This document shows, piece by piece, positions 32,324-43,940 of a stretch of 64,000 nucleotides of DNA. Location of the stretch: the NCBI GenBank assembly GCA_018806985.1, contig JADANN010000443.1, forward strand, positions 1,665,001-1,729,000, given 5' to 3'. Position numbers and translations under genes: made by a program. Numbering within the stretch: the stretch's first letter is position 1; each line of letters begins with the position of its first letter. This stretch comes from Angiostrongylus vasorum (lineage: Eukaryota; Nematoda; Chromadorea; Rhabditida; Metastrongylidae). Below the pieces are notes generated by a model, which saw only the letters and a program-made list of their open reading frames with translations, had not been told where the DNA came from and made no database searches.

Positions 32324-34616
32324 CTAGCAGACCGCCTCAGTGATTTCAACGAGTGGCTCGAGTACTGGCTGGAACTTTGGTCGCACACCAGAAGAGCGTC
32401 GATCTCTCGACTCATCACCTTGTCGTTCCGAATCTTGATCAACATTCTAAATAAAGGCGATCAACAATGGAAGATAATCAGGCGTAGGATGAGACTAGAA
32501 CATTTGGTAAGGAGAAACACGTACCGACCGTAACACCACTTATACTTCATAAAAAAAAACCCCTCGTGACCTAGTGGACAACAATACGACTCTCTATCCA
32601 TCTGCTCTCTAACATCATTGTTGTTTTTCGCAGTTTCACCACTTTTCGATCAAAACATGTGCATAAAGTGGATTCGGTAAGCCTAGTGCAATTTTGCTCG
32701 CATCATAGCTTCTTTTTCTTCTTCTTTCTGCACTACGAGTTTTCTCGACCAAGTTGATTTTCCTCACACCGCTAAGTAATCTGTTTCGATTTCGTCCGAG
32801 TCGTCGCAGCTGCTGAGCACCAAACGTCATGTTCAGGTCAGTCTCCTCGTCTTGAACTGTTCTACCATCACTCTACTCCATATATTTGAATATTATAATA
32901 CTACATACGAAGTTCCAGATACTTGAGAACGAAACCGTTTCAAACACCGTTGGTACTGAAAGGTCGTTTTAAGCATCACTTTTCAGCAGGTAACATGCCA
33001 CACTTCTTGGTAAATACCTAGTCTCGTTGTTTGTGCTTCAGATCACATATTCCAGAACTGCATTGCAACGTTTCTTTCTGGTTTCAGTTCAGGAGGTTCC
33101 CTATCAGAGTCGGACCTAACTCTGACGACCAACATGTTCACCTACTATTACCGCATTAACGGCTATGGTACGCTGATGGCAGTTCGCCACATGACCATGA
33201 GCATTGTGTATTACTGTGCAACACTACCCAACTGCATTAACGGTACGCCTTGTTTTCTCCTTAGCGATGTGACGTGACACAGAAAGGCCACTTACCACCG
33301 GGTGAGGCTGGATTGCAATCGATAGGTAAACGTCCGGGAGCAGACATTCTGGCTGCGCCTCGTCTCGAACGAGACGAACACTACCCGAGTTCTCCTTCAC
33401 GTTCTGGAAAATCAACCAAATTCTCGATTGATTTCTTCACTCAACGGTTCTATTTTGCTAACACACCTACATACTACCACTGTTAAGAAATACATCCATG
33501 TTCTTAACAAGACGAGAAATCAAGCGGTGAAATCACGATTTCTAGACAATTTTTGTGCTCGGACGGGAAGTGATTTTGGAACGAAGTCTTTTGAGAACCT
33601 CTGGAGCAAAAAAAAAATTCATTCAGCTAGCTTGTGTGAGAACTCGTGTTTTGAAGAGGAGATAAAGTGTGACTGTTAGTTTTCTTATCGAAAGACCAAG
33701 CAAATGCCATTACAGCATATGTACCACTTCTAGTAAGAGCGGTAGATAAACTAGGAAAATTTTTAGGTTTTACCTGCTCAAAAGCGATAAGTTGTCTCCA
33801 GAAGCCGAGATTCGGGCGCACCATTGGCCTTTTTGACTTCATCAAATGATAAGCCTCACGAAGAGAACGACACCTAAGGCAAGCAAAATCATATACAATG
33901 CTATGGAATCGTAATACGACGCTGAAATAAACAGTACGTTAAGCAATAGAGTGTGAAGGCCTGACGCCTACCTATATTTGGTTAAGAAGGCGAGGCAGAT
34001 AGATGCAGAACGTGAAACGCCGGCCACGCAGTGCACTAGAACTCGTCCACCGTCAGCGATGATTACTTGAATCTAAAAATCGATATAAATTGGAAGAGTT
34101 CAAATTCAAGTGTATGAAAGTCTTAGGATTTACAAGACGGTTTTGAACGGCCGCTATCTATCATTATGTTAAGCGTTTGAATTGGAATGCTAGAATTTAA
34201 GTAGGAGCACAGTACTTTTACGTGGATACAGTAGCCCGTGTGAGTACCTTCCATGCGATAATGTGTAACACAACCCTCAAACCAGCTAGTCCAAATCTGA
34301 TTTAAACGATAAGTACTCCTAAGTAACTGTATTGCAAGTAGAAATAAGGTAAGGATCAGAATCATACCTGATCACTTTGCAATTCTAAATGCTGATAGAT
34401 GTAGGTCTGTGGTGTGTCTTCAAGCCAGAGTTTTGTACGTTGAATATCGCCCAGACTTCGTAAATTTGGAACTTCAGCGGTGGCGTTGATGATGTGAGTG
34501 ATTTTGTTCGCCTTCATCTCTTCACTTGTCAACGCACTTACACCACAAATAAAAAGACCCGGCACTATTTCACTCATGGCAGCGTATTCTGGATTCACAC
34601 GGAATGAAATCGACAT
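32324..34616 (-). CDS. Atypical dual-specificity protein phosphatase (DUSP14/18-like), five exons
   Basis: Proposed exons, in transcript order: 34616-34368, 34072-33972, 33873-33774, 33403-33296 and 32446-32324. They total 681 nt and join in phase, giving about 226 residues. Residues about 14-30 read MSEIVPGLFICGVSAL, followed by ITHIINATAEVPNL, the general-acid loop LEDTP, then VLVHCVAGVSRSAS with the HCxxGxSRS phosphate-binding loop (nucleophilic Cys, Arg). LREAYHLMKSKRP and RPNLGFWRQLIAFEQ complete the fold. The last two exons give a family-typical C-terminal tail ending in LVEITEAVC. The enzyme removes phosphate from Ser/Thr and Tyr, usually on MAP-kinase-type substrates; that is family knowledge. 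Exons 1-3 are firm. Exons 4 and 5 rest on strong sites (TTTTCCAG|AAC, GTG|GTAAGT, TTATTTAG|AAT) and phase. Further exons may lie between 32447 and 33295. All catalytic residues are present. Confidence 0.85.
32636..32880 (-). CDS. Possible extra exon inside the phosphatase's last intron
   Basis: A basic open frame (QDEETDLNMTFG, RRLGRNRNRLLSG, then an arginine/lysine run). It has a possible acceptor GGTAGAACAG and donor AGCG|GTGTGAGG, but the phases do not match the flanking exons. It may be an alternative exon or chance. Confidence 0.2.
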
Positions 34617-34626
34617 TCTAAATAGG
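34614..34626 (-). promoter_or_regulatory. Probable trans-splice (spliced-leader) acceptor before the phosphatase start
   Basis: On the minus strand TTCCTATTTAG|A immediately precedes ATG of MSISFRVNPEYA. An acceptor one base before the start codon with no in-phase upstream exon found is typical of nematode spliced-leader addition. An upstream cis exon cannot be excluded. Confidence 0.4.
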
Positions 34627-34761
34627 AACAAACACTCAGATGGATCTGCTTTCAATAGCTAACGAAATCACAAAGACGACATTTAAAAGATAAGGCATGG
34701 AGAAAGGTAAGAAGAGCTAAGGAGGAATAACAGAAGTAAGCAATTCAATGGCTCAACAATA

Positions 34762-34915
34762 ATCAAAGATGCGAAATACAACCACAATGATGCTGAGATT
34801 TCTGCAAAACTCCGAACACAGATTTGTGCGGTGGGGAACGAACGCGCTATCACCTTTTCCGGGGGTAACGCGTACACCATCACACTGTGCGGGTCCTTCG
34901 TTTCGTATTTTCTTA
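34762..34915 (-). mobile_element. SINE2 copy, inverted
   Basis: GCGAAATACAACCACAATGA, TGCTGAGATTTCTGCAAAAC, GGTGGGGAACGAACGCGCTA, and the head complement GCGGGTCCTTCGTTTCG. It lies just upstream of the phosphatase start and could touch its promoter. Confidence 0.75.
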
Positions 34916-35783
34916 AAAAATCATATTAGGCAGCAAATAAAAAGTTAGCATAATAATCACAGACATTACCACAAATCGCGAAGCAAATACTGTTACGTCT
35001 ACTGTCATCAAAATGTGTCGTCTTCTAGACCACCCAGTCAATTTAACCCAAGAGGGTAATGGGGAAAAACTGGTAACTTGCCATTATAACAAGCTCAAAT
35101 GAGTTGTAATTCTTTTCAAAATGTGCGATCCTGATAGTGAATGACAGAACTTCCCGTTGGATGCACACGTTTCTAACATGATAAGTAAGTTCCATTCTTC
35201 ATACGGTTCGTCAGAAATCGATGGTTCATATCTACGGGCACCGTAGTAACGCAAACAGTCTCTTCGTAGATGTCAAAGTATAACGCTATCGTCACTGACT
35301 GGCGGAACGAAGTGGATTCAGCTTAGATTTCCGTTAACGAATCACTTCGTTAATATATTCTAGACTACGTAGATGATTAGAGACGCTAGACGATAATGAA
35401 GCCACTGGCAGCCTCTACATGACATAAGGCATGATTTTGGTTATTTACAGGTATCCCTCAAGATTATACTTTCGCCTATCGTATCCGTGCGTCGAAACAA
35501 GTTGGCTTCTATTTCACAAATAAGAAAACACTACTCAAATAAGGTACGAATAAGAGAAACAGACAGCTTTGACGAAGTCTAGAAGATGGAGATTTTGAGA
35601 AATGCTCCATCGGAGGCATGGAGAGGTGACTGTTAAGCGAGAAACACACCTTACTTATATCGAAAGTTTCCGGTTTCGTCCTTCCTCATTAGTCACGGGT
35701 ACATCAGTGAATTCGGTCGAAACGTCGGTTGTATCTGTCATATGTCCCAGGAAAGGGCAAAAACATTCGTTCCGAATGCATCA
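34916..35783. other. No gene recognised
   Basis: AT-rich spacer. No motif-bearing frame or repeat. Confidence 0.35.
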
Positions 35784-35821
35784 CACACACTCACACACAC
35801 AAACACAGACACACACACAGA
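35784..35821. repeat. Imperfect (CA)n microsatellite
   Basis: Runs of CACACA interrupted by T, A and G. It generates histidine/threonine- or valine/cysteine-rich chance frames on the two strands. Confidence 0.9.
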
Positions 35822-37189
35822 AGGCGCCCGACGTCCGAGTGTAATGAGGTTTTGAGCACAAAGAATGAGCACGTCAGTGGTGTGTACTCTCTGCTCTGAG
35901 TGAATATAAGCTGGAAGCCGTAAACTAAATGGATGTTGATCGACATCAACAAACTCGTGCCGGCTGTCAATGAACGCACAATTAGGCCAGATCACAAGCA
36001 CTTAGTAAAAAATTGAAGCTATTTACATTCTCAAAAAACAGTCGTTGGAAAGGAAGTTAGAAATAAAGAACGAAAGGAGAAGAATAACTCTACAAAGAGT
36101 CGAGTGAGTAGCTGAGAAAAAGTAAACAGCTCCGTTCGAGCTCTCTGCCGTAGAACCTATTCACCGTGAAAAGGGCTGGTTGTGTAATGTCTAACTGCAC
36201 ATGAAAATCGACGAATAGTCAGTTATTCGGCAGAATACTTGATTAAACGCCATTCGATGTCTTCCCCTTCATAAAGACTGAAAAATGACTTCGGCGTTTT
36301 CTTTTTCAATACTACCGTACTCTCATCATGCGGACAAAGACGTTCTCGTTTGAGATTTAAGATGTATGTGTTGATGGACGACTTCTGGGACGAAATGAAA
36401 AGGCTACGTGCGTTCAACGTGATTGGAGACCGAGAATGACATTTGTAGCGGTGCTTGCTCCACCTTTTTCTGGTCCACATCGGCAACAAATAACATCGTG
36501 ATTACTGTATCGACGATTATAAAACGACGATGAGAAAACAGATGCCCATATAGGCATGACACAACTCCACACCAATGTCGTCGTCTGACCACCAATTCAA
36601 GAAGCCACTTCGGTAAAAACTAGTAACACTGTTATGACCGAGGAACTGAAGAAATCGGAGACACAGCGTCCACGAATCTTCCGAAAATTTTACAATCGAA
36701 TGCTACAATTCAGTGGCGTCTAAAACAGGATTGCCTTCGATGGACGGACAAATGAAGATCGTTACGATCAATACGCATCAAAACACCGTCATGGCAGCAG
36801 TTGTCAAACTGCCTTCAGCCAAAACACCTTCGTGAACAACGAACGAAGGCTAGGTCATGCCTAAGCAATTAACCAATTTTCCTTTATCTTCAAGCAGCAA
36901 GAACGAAGTGACTAGAGGATTCGGATTAGATCCTGCTAGATTATAACACTGGCAGGAACTTAAAAAAAACCTCCATTGCATTTTTTTCATTGGTAAACTG
37001 CCAAGAAGTAGATGAAAAAGATTGATAAAAAAGGCTGACAGCTTTTTAACAACGTCGTATTAGCTTTTCAATGGGAAAAATGCATCTTGACTAATCGTGC
37101 CGAGGTTAAAGGAAAGTCAGTTTACTGAAGCGCCGATTACTTCTAAACACCTACGTGCAAATCAGCGAAAGATGACACAGTAGTCAGGA
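35822..37189. other. No gene recognised
   Basis: Two minus-strand open frames (36223-36489 and 36404-36595) overlap in different frames and have no known motif. The fragment near 37041-37130 (GTCGTATTAGCTTTTCAATG, GAGGTTAAAGGAAAGTC) resembles the hammerhead-element and PLE tails. Confidence 0.3.
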
Positions 37190-37480
37190 CTAAGTATGCC
37201 TGGAGTCAACAGGACTGAGCGGAATGGCAGCTTCGAAACGGTGCCAGCAGTCCCGATGTCTACGTTGTACGCCAGTCGCCGAGTGCGAAGAGGAAGAAGG
37301 GCGGGGTGGCTGCGAGGGGAGGGGCATGGCGCACGTGAGGCGCACGTGGCATCCACGTTGGCGGCGTGGCGCCCACAGGGCCCAGCTGGCAGCGGTGTGT
37401 CTCCCTGGCTGAGCTTCGACTTCTGCAGTCTCGTAGACGATGAGTCGGCACCGAAACATCAACTGAGCACAGATGACAAC
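37190..37480. other. GC-rich island
   Basis: Sharply GC-rich (GGGCGGGGTGGCTGCGAGG, GGCGCACGTGGC, TTGGCGGCGTGGCGCCC) with ACGTG boxes. Overlapping open frames in three or more frames reflect composition. A promoter or 5' exon is possible but unproven. Confidence 0.35.
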
Positions 37481-38135
37481 GCCAAACGGCATTGGTGAAA
37501 TCGCGCACCTTCAAACACGATTTTACTACGAAATGTTCACAGAGTTCGTTTCGAAATAAGCGGTAAATCGATAAATCCGCACATTCAGTTCGAGTGGTAT
37601 TCAAACCGTTCCATGGTCGCACGACATCTATTCGATCGAAATCACACCGATGAAGCGGAATTGTACTTTAGAAATTCATGCCACCGCTACTGTATCAGGC
37701 ATCTGGGCCACATTCCGCACTAAACAATTCCAAAAGACTTTTGACTTAACCATATCTTCTGCAGTCAGTCGAGAATTTCACTTTGGAATTGAATATGGGT
37801 TTAACATGTCCCTCAGTGCTGATGAAGCTGAATTACTAATTGAACCTGATATTCACACATTTAGCTTCGATGCAGCTTCAACCAAATTTTGCAGATGTCT
37901 TTTTTCTTCTGGTAAATTTTGCTCCAAGCTTGATAGACTGTCGTGAAAACGGCAAAGTGAAGATGTGACATTGAGTGTGTGCCGTAAGAAAATGGAAGCT
38001 TCATGAAGATTCATAGAAACGGAGGAAACGGCACAATGTGTGTAAATAACTGCAAAAAATATTCAGTTTAATAATTTCAAAATTTCCCAATCTCTTTTAT
38101 TACACAGTTTCCAATCTCATATATTTGAGATCTAC
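37481..38135. other. No gene recognised
   Basis: Contains a 98-codon frame at 37650-37946 without a recognisable motif or clear splice context. Confidence 0.3.
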
Positions 38136-38437
38136 ATGCATGTTGAGGGCGCGTGTGGCGTAGTGGTCGGAGGCGCCCGGCGACATTTACGTGAGGTCGA
38201 TCTCCGCGCCCATGGCTCACCAAGCTTTCCATCCCTCCGGGGTCGGCGAATTGGTACCAGACTTGTCTGGGAGAATAGCAGCACTGGCTCGATACATCGG
38301 TAGGCCACCGCGAGTAGTCTTAAAGGCCAGATATGCATTCAATCATCTCCAACGATGCTTAATGAAGTCGAATGCATAGCGCACCCATCAGGGATTGATC
38401 AACGCCGAGAACTTTGTCCTTTATTTTATGCATGTTG
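38136..38437 (+). mobile_element. SINE1 copy with 10 bp target duplication
   Basis: ATGCATGTTG occurs at 38136-38145 and 38428-38437, bracketing a well-kept SINE1: GCGTGTGGCGTAGTGGTCGG, TCCCTCCGGGGTCGGCGAAT, GACTTGTCTGGGAGAATAGC, CAGGGATTGATCAACGCCG. The target duplication and low divergence mark a fairly young retroposition. Confidence 0.85.
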
Positions 38438-38888
38438 TGGATTTTTTTTTAATCATTTTGGGTTGTTTTTTTGATAAAAAATATCTTTATTCTGCTATAA
38501 CGAAATCGCATAAAAATGAATCGGTTGTGGTATTCACTGATAAAGGAGGAGGTGCAGTGAGGAAGCTCATCAGTTTGACTGGGTCAGTTCCACTGATGTA
38601 GGTGTAACTATATTTGGCTTCTACAACTGATAATGGGCCATGTTTCGCCTACAATATTCTCCGCCGAAAGCTAGGCTGGCTGCCAACACACTCTGACTTA
38701 GTCCATAAGAATGATGGGTGACATGAAGCATGTACGGGATTGAACCATGAACCAACCGCACTGGCGAACGCATTTCGTCACACGATACTTTTAAATATTA
38801 AAAATCGATCAGACAAAAATAATCTACACTGCCTGACAGGATTCTATATATACAAATGTTGTGGTTTCATTTCAAACAGTTCTCTTCA
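38438..38888. other. No gene recognised
   Basis: AT-rich. No repeats matched. Confidence 0.35.
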
Positions 38889-39099
38889 TTAACTGTAGAT
38901 CACATCCATGATGCTCGACTTCGAACAATAATATCTTCCACTTATTCCACGGCTACTGTCCTTCGTTCTCGACGAACTGCTTTCGACATCCGGCGCGGCG
39001 TCCTTCCCTGGCCGGCCAACGTGCTGCTCTTCACCTCCATCAGTTGACCATCTGCTGTGGCTCATCATGAAATCATCGCCATTCGTCGCATTTACATGA
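38889..39099 (-). CDS. Possible terminal exon, unrecognised protein
   Basis: After a weak acceptor (CACGTGCTAG) an open frame reads SHVNATNGDDFMMS, a Gly/Glu/Ser-rich stretch (DGGEEQ, DVESSSSRTKDSSRG) and ends YCSKSSIMDVIYS followed by TAA. It looks like the disordered C-terminus of a protein. The plus strand is open here too, so this is tentative. Confidence 0.22.
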
Positions 39100-39697
39100 C
39101 TAGCACGTGAACGTCATATGAATGAGCCCTGAATGTTTCTGAGCATTCCAAAATAGCAAATCTCTATCGGCGCTATTCAACCAATTGAACGCATGGCGTC
39201 AGCCTAGTCATCGCTTAACGATGAATGTAATATGCTGTTGTAGCAACCCTTTGGAAAGAAAGTTCTCAATGATACGATCACTTCATAAGGCGAAGCTTTT
39301 GCTGCATCGAAAAACTTTTCAGTCGGAGGACCTTTCGTGCTCGATCGGATTTTGGCCTCCGCATTTTGTCCATGTTTCTAAGGAATCCGAATGTTTTGCT
39401 GTAGTTACAGAATAAGAATGACCGATTTCATGTCCGAAAAGACTGAACAGAACCAGAATTGATTTTTTGCGTTGATGACGAGATTTCAGAATATGGATTA
39501 TTTCAGCATTTCCGTGGAGTGTCAACGAAATCGAATGGTTTTTTGCTTTGCACAATGTGGAACCCTAAAACCCTAATCGCATTGTTGGCGATTTAGCAGG
39601 AAATCTCCGTTTTTCATAGGCCAAAAAAGGAAATGAAATTTTCCAGTTTCAAGTATTTTGGAAAGTTATGTTTGAAACTTGTCCGCTAAGTAAAAAG
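39100..39697. other. No gene recognised
   Basis: Overlapping frames on both strands at 39185-39555; no motif. Confidence 0.3.
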
Positions 39698-39985
39698 CTA
39701 AAGGATAAAGCTCTCGGCGTTGACCAATCCCCGAAGGATGCGCCATGCATTCGACTTCATTAAGTACCGTTTGGAGGTGAGTGGATGCATATCTGGCCTT
39801 TACAATGACTCACGGTGGCCTACCGATGTGTCGAGCCAGTGCTGCTATCTTTCCAGACAAGTCTGGCACCAATTTGCCAACACCGGAGGGATGGGATAGG
39901 AGGCTCAGTGGGCCATGGACACGGGGATCGATCCCACGTGTGTGTCGCAAGGCCCCTCCGACCATTGTGCCACACGCACTCTTGT
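39698..39985 (-). mobile_element. SINE1 copy, inverted
   Basis: CTCTCGGCGTTGACCAATCC, CATGCATTCGACTTCATTAA, GACTCACGGTGGCC, GACAAGTCTGGCACC, and the head complement GGCCCCTCCGACCATTGTGC. Well kept over its length. Confidence 0.8.
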
Positions 39986-41794
39986 AGAAATCAGTACTTG
40001 TAAATTTGGTACCAAACTTACGACTAGTCAAGTATTTCGCAATTTATTCAGTTTATTACACTCGACAGCATTCGATACGGTCGACAAAAAAAAGAAACGG
40101 TCTTCTTTCGTACCATCTTGACTCAATATTTGTTCAGATGCCATTTTTTTCACAACGACACGGCAATCCACATCCACGTAAAACCAGATCAGCGCTATCT
40201 GCCCTGGTAATTATTCATCAACGGAGTCAGCTCACAAAAACTAATGTTTTAGCAAAATCAATAGTATATATAATTCTATAAGTGGCATATTATATGCCTA
40301 CTGTATGCGTGCTAGTGTACTAAATATATGTGTGTATAACTTTAGCAAATTGTGATACAGCAAGCGATGGGCCCAGGAGAACAACACAAAATTTCTGCAG
40401 TAGATGAGGTGTTCACGAGAAAAATTGGCCCAGAAAATGTACGGTGCTTAAGAGTGAGCACAAAATCGATGAACATATAGACCTTGCCAGTCAACTAGAG
40501 AAAAAGCAACCGCTCTCAACAATGACGCCTTATGTGTCTGTTGTCCGTCAGTTCACTTCAGTGTCCTCCTGAGGCGACGAAACCCACGAACCATACGGCA
40601 GATGGATGGTGTCGTTCGCTCTTCTCGGAATTATCTTCATTCTCTGCGAATAGAAAAGAAACCAGTGGAATCGATTTGTTCAAGAGCCATGTATTGGCCA
40701 AAAGACGAGCTGTTCCAATCTGAGCCATTATCGAGCCATTTAGCCTCGCCCCATTGGTGTTGATTGGAAACAGCTTTGACGTTTTATTCAATTAGATGAT
40801 TACCAGGTGTCATAGTGCCGTTCTGTTCACAATAACTTAATGCAAGTTGCCTTTTTTTTCTATTCGTTACAGTCGTTTTTAAATTCGATGAGCACAGTGC
40901 TGTGAGGCGTCACCTTCAGACCGACAACCGTTGGTTCGGTATTCGGCCAAGGTCAAACTGGCCTTTCATTCGGAGGCAGCTGCTGATCAAATGACAAAAG
41001 AATCGCTTAAAAAAGAACAAATCCTATTCAATCATTTGTTCGGAGCAGAGCAAGGAAGAGTTCAAAGACTAATGATAGGAGGGAGGACTAATACGAGCGA
41101 TTTGTCAGCGACTATAAAAAAAGCCCGTGTATATATGTATACAACAAATGAATCAATGGTGCTATGAATAGTAAATTTTAGTGTTTTTGCACAAGAATCC
41201 TAAAAACGTTTCGATGTGAACAAACGCAAAAGTACATGAACTGACGACGAGTTGATTGGTTGGCGTACGTGACAGGAAGCGAACTCTCAGTTGAAGATCG
41301 AGCACATCTTATCTTGTCTTGTCTTACCACCTTTTGAAACTCTTTCTTCAACAAAAGCAACACCTCACCGGAAACTGCAAGGCTGACTGCGATAGAAGCA
41401 TCTCCATCTTTCACAAGAAAAAAGACATTTCTAGTAAACTAAACAAAGCAAAACCATAGTGAATCAATCGATTCACAATAGCTCTTCAGTCTTTCAGTGT
41501 TGTTCGGTTGTAAATATTAGATATACAACTGAGAATGAGAAATCCTAGAGCATTCGACCAACCTCACTTCTATCTATCCGGACTTGAATTTTTGAAATAT
41601 ATGTATTTCCTTGTAACATGGGTCTTTTTCTTGGGAGTTTCATCGGCACCATATCAACTGCCTAGCATTCACTTTGAGGTGCTTGATGGCCTCTGAACCG
41701 TCGAAATTTCCTGCTAAACCTTCGAAATTCCTCTACGTTAAATTAAACTTTTCCTTCATTTATTTAAGTACTGTTATGAACTGATCTTATTTAG
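39986..41794. other. No gene recognised
   Basis: Open frames at 40532-40791 (both strands), 40931-41167 and 41178-41414 have no recognisable domain. No SINE or PLE copy seen. Confidence 0.3.
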
Positions 41795-41905
41795 CTGATG
41801 CAAGATTGGTATAAGCTTTCGTTGTCGTTGCTGTTGGTGTTGTTGGTCGATGGCTGACGTTTCGGCGATTTTACCTTCCTCAGAGCCGTGCTGTTACGGG
41901 TCGGA
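41795..41905 (-). repeat. PLE 3' tail fragment
   Basis: Minus strand: the hammerhead-like motif, then AGCCATCGACCAACAACACC, as in the copy at 46.9 kb. The two share the unusual CAACAACA-rich linker after the motif and form a sub-group. Confidence 0.55.
41852..41887 (-). ncRNA. Hammerhead-ribozyme-like motif
   Basis: Minus strand: helix I GGCT/AGCC intact, CTGAGGA, A, GGTA...CGCC (helix II weakened), GAAA, ACGT, C. Confidence 0.5.
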
Positions 41906-43329
41906 CTCACCTTTGATTTATTTTAGTATATTTGTATGGTTTATTTGTTCTTTAGAGTTAAGTAGCGACCATTGGTTTCGTGCGTAATGGCATTTTTTCT
42001 TGTGAATTCGCACATTATTGCCCTGGAATAAAAAGGGAAAGCCTAACAAACACCTCCAGTGAATACAAAACTACTATCAGGTCAATGTTCAGATTCTTAA
42101 CATGATTAGTTATGTGGCTGACGTTACACTTTGTGTCCATAAAATAAGTTTTATCAAGTCATTTAAAAGATAAATGCTACATAAAAAATAGAGATATTAA
42201 GAGAAACCAGTTTGTTTTATTAGAAAACGGCCTTTCAGACATCAGAAGTGTTTTTTTCGGACAGGAATGGTGTGAAATAATGTCTACATCTTAGGCAGAC
42301 AAATTATGATTCTGCCTTATCGATGATTGGTATCTGATTACTGGAATTTTTTAGGATGTCAAGACTTTTATGGTTGATTATTGAACAGATAGTAGTATGA
42401 CTGTACGGAGATAATTCTCTTCCTCCTGTAAGGTACAGTACGAATAGTTTAAAATACAACATACCATGTAACAAAATCGCTCAGGAAATGTGCTTTTCTG
42501 AGAGTGTCATTTAACAAAGTTGCTTCCTTTGAGAACCATTAGCAATTTTGTTCTGATCGTAGCACCAGATCGAATGTTCTGATCCGACGGAACCAGTTCT
42601 ATTATTGGGTTTACACTGTTATTCCAGTGAGCCATAAAATTCTCCGACATGGCGCACATCTATTAAATTCCCTAGTTTCTGGACATAAGAGATCCATATG
42701 TTATCGCAACGGTAGTTTATGAAATTACAATATGTTCTATTCGAAGTTTACGCCACAACTTTTAAAACGTGACGTCATTTAATGGAATATATCAAAGGTG
42801 ACTTCCGATCGAGTGCAACTCACAGATGGCAATCGAATGTCGAAATGAAAAATCAACAAAGTGGCGAAAGAGGTATGATCATACGCCTAGATCCATACAG
42901 AGGCTTTTTGAAAGGAGCTGATCCTTTGAGAGGCTCTATGGTTGCCTCACTTGATGGATATAGTTGAAGTACTACCATTGCATTCGTAGTTCTCAGTGTC
43001 TCAAATGGCATAGGTTCACCTGGTTTGTAGAATCCTTTCTATGTCCACTTACTTAAATGGTTTGCACATTTCTCTACATTCGTTCGATTTTTACAAGTTC
43101 ACAGGCTCTACGACGTATACAGACCGTGTTTTTCTTTTGTTCCCTTTTTTTCTCGGTCCTCTCTTGCGTGTTACACTTTTTCTTTATTAAAGTTCATCCC
43201 TATACATTATCATATTCCCGGAATCTCATACACTCATGTGCATTAGAATTTTTTTTCACAACAACCGACGTTTCTATAACGATAGAAAAACAACTGCAAC
43301 GTACAGGGGCGAAATGGCGATAACTTCTG
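41906..43329. other. No gene recognised
   Basis: AT-rich. Hydrophobic frames near 43057-43323 are T-rich chance frames. No repeats named. Confidence 0.3.
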
Positions 43330-43560
43330 GTCGCCGTTTTAATTGCCATACTGAGCGGGCCGTCGCAGGGCCGTCGAAGGGTCGTTGGAGAGCTGTCGAA
43401 GGATCACATGTGGCCGGTTGTCGGTTGCAACAAGGAACTCGGCTACTACATGCGTGATTTATGGGACGACGGAAGTGATCAATGTTGTCTCTCACACTGG
43501 CATCACGTCGACCGACTAGCCTTCTCGTTCGGCAACACTAAGTGATTGAGGCGGGTAATG
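43330..43560. other. GC-rich patch
   Basis: GGGCCGTCGCAGGGCCGTCG and related short GTCGAAGG/GTCGTTGG repeats. Frames are open on both strands. No coding call made. Confidence 0.3.
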
Positions 43561-43824
43561 CTGACGGCGTGAAACACGGATCAAAGGTTAAACTTTTATT
43601 TTTCCATCCGTCATTTTTGCGCCTTTACTTTTCTATACTATCTTCCAATTACCTTGGCATCCTTTAATACAAAACGAAGCATTGTATAAGATAGTGCAGC
43701 AGAATCGTCGGCCAAATCGTGCTGCAGAGAAGGGCACGAATTGGGCACGAGAGAGGTTGCATGTGGTGTTAGACAATCTCTTATTTACGTTTGGTATCAA
43801 TTTAGAAGAAAAATGGACCGCATT

Positions 43825-43940
43825 GAAATAAAATAGAAAGTAGAGTAGAATAGAAGAAATGAAAAGAATAGAAAATAGAATTTACGGGAAAAAAATGGAA
43901 AATAGAATACGATAGAAAAAATAGAAAAAAATAGTTTTCC
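43825..43940. repeat. Purine-rich low-complexity tract (GAATAGAAAATA-like)
   Basis: About 115 bp of degenerate AATAGAA units on one strand, probably an old minisatellite. Confidence 0.75.

Noticed and set aside
33274..33486. Plus-strand open frame opposite the phosphatase
   Set aside because: It is the antisense of the minus-strand exon 33296-33403, which has strong splice sites on both sides and fits the phosphatase in phase.
33520..33600. Alternative last exon of the phosphatase (acceptor GCTCCAG, short basic tail)
   Set aside because: It also joins in phase after exon 3, but the peptide is not family-like. Exon 33296-33403 and the end LVEITEAVC look better. It remains possible as an isoform.
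37190..37622. Five overlapping frames of 60-120 codons
   Set aside because: Frames are open on both strands at once because of high GC content; no single one has splice or domain support.
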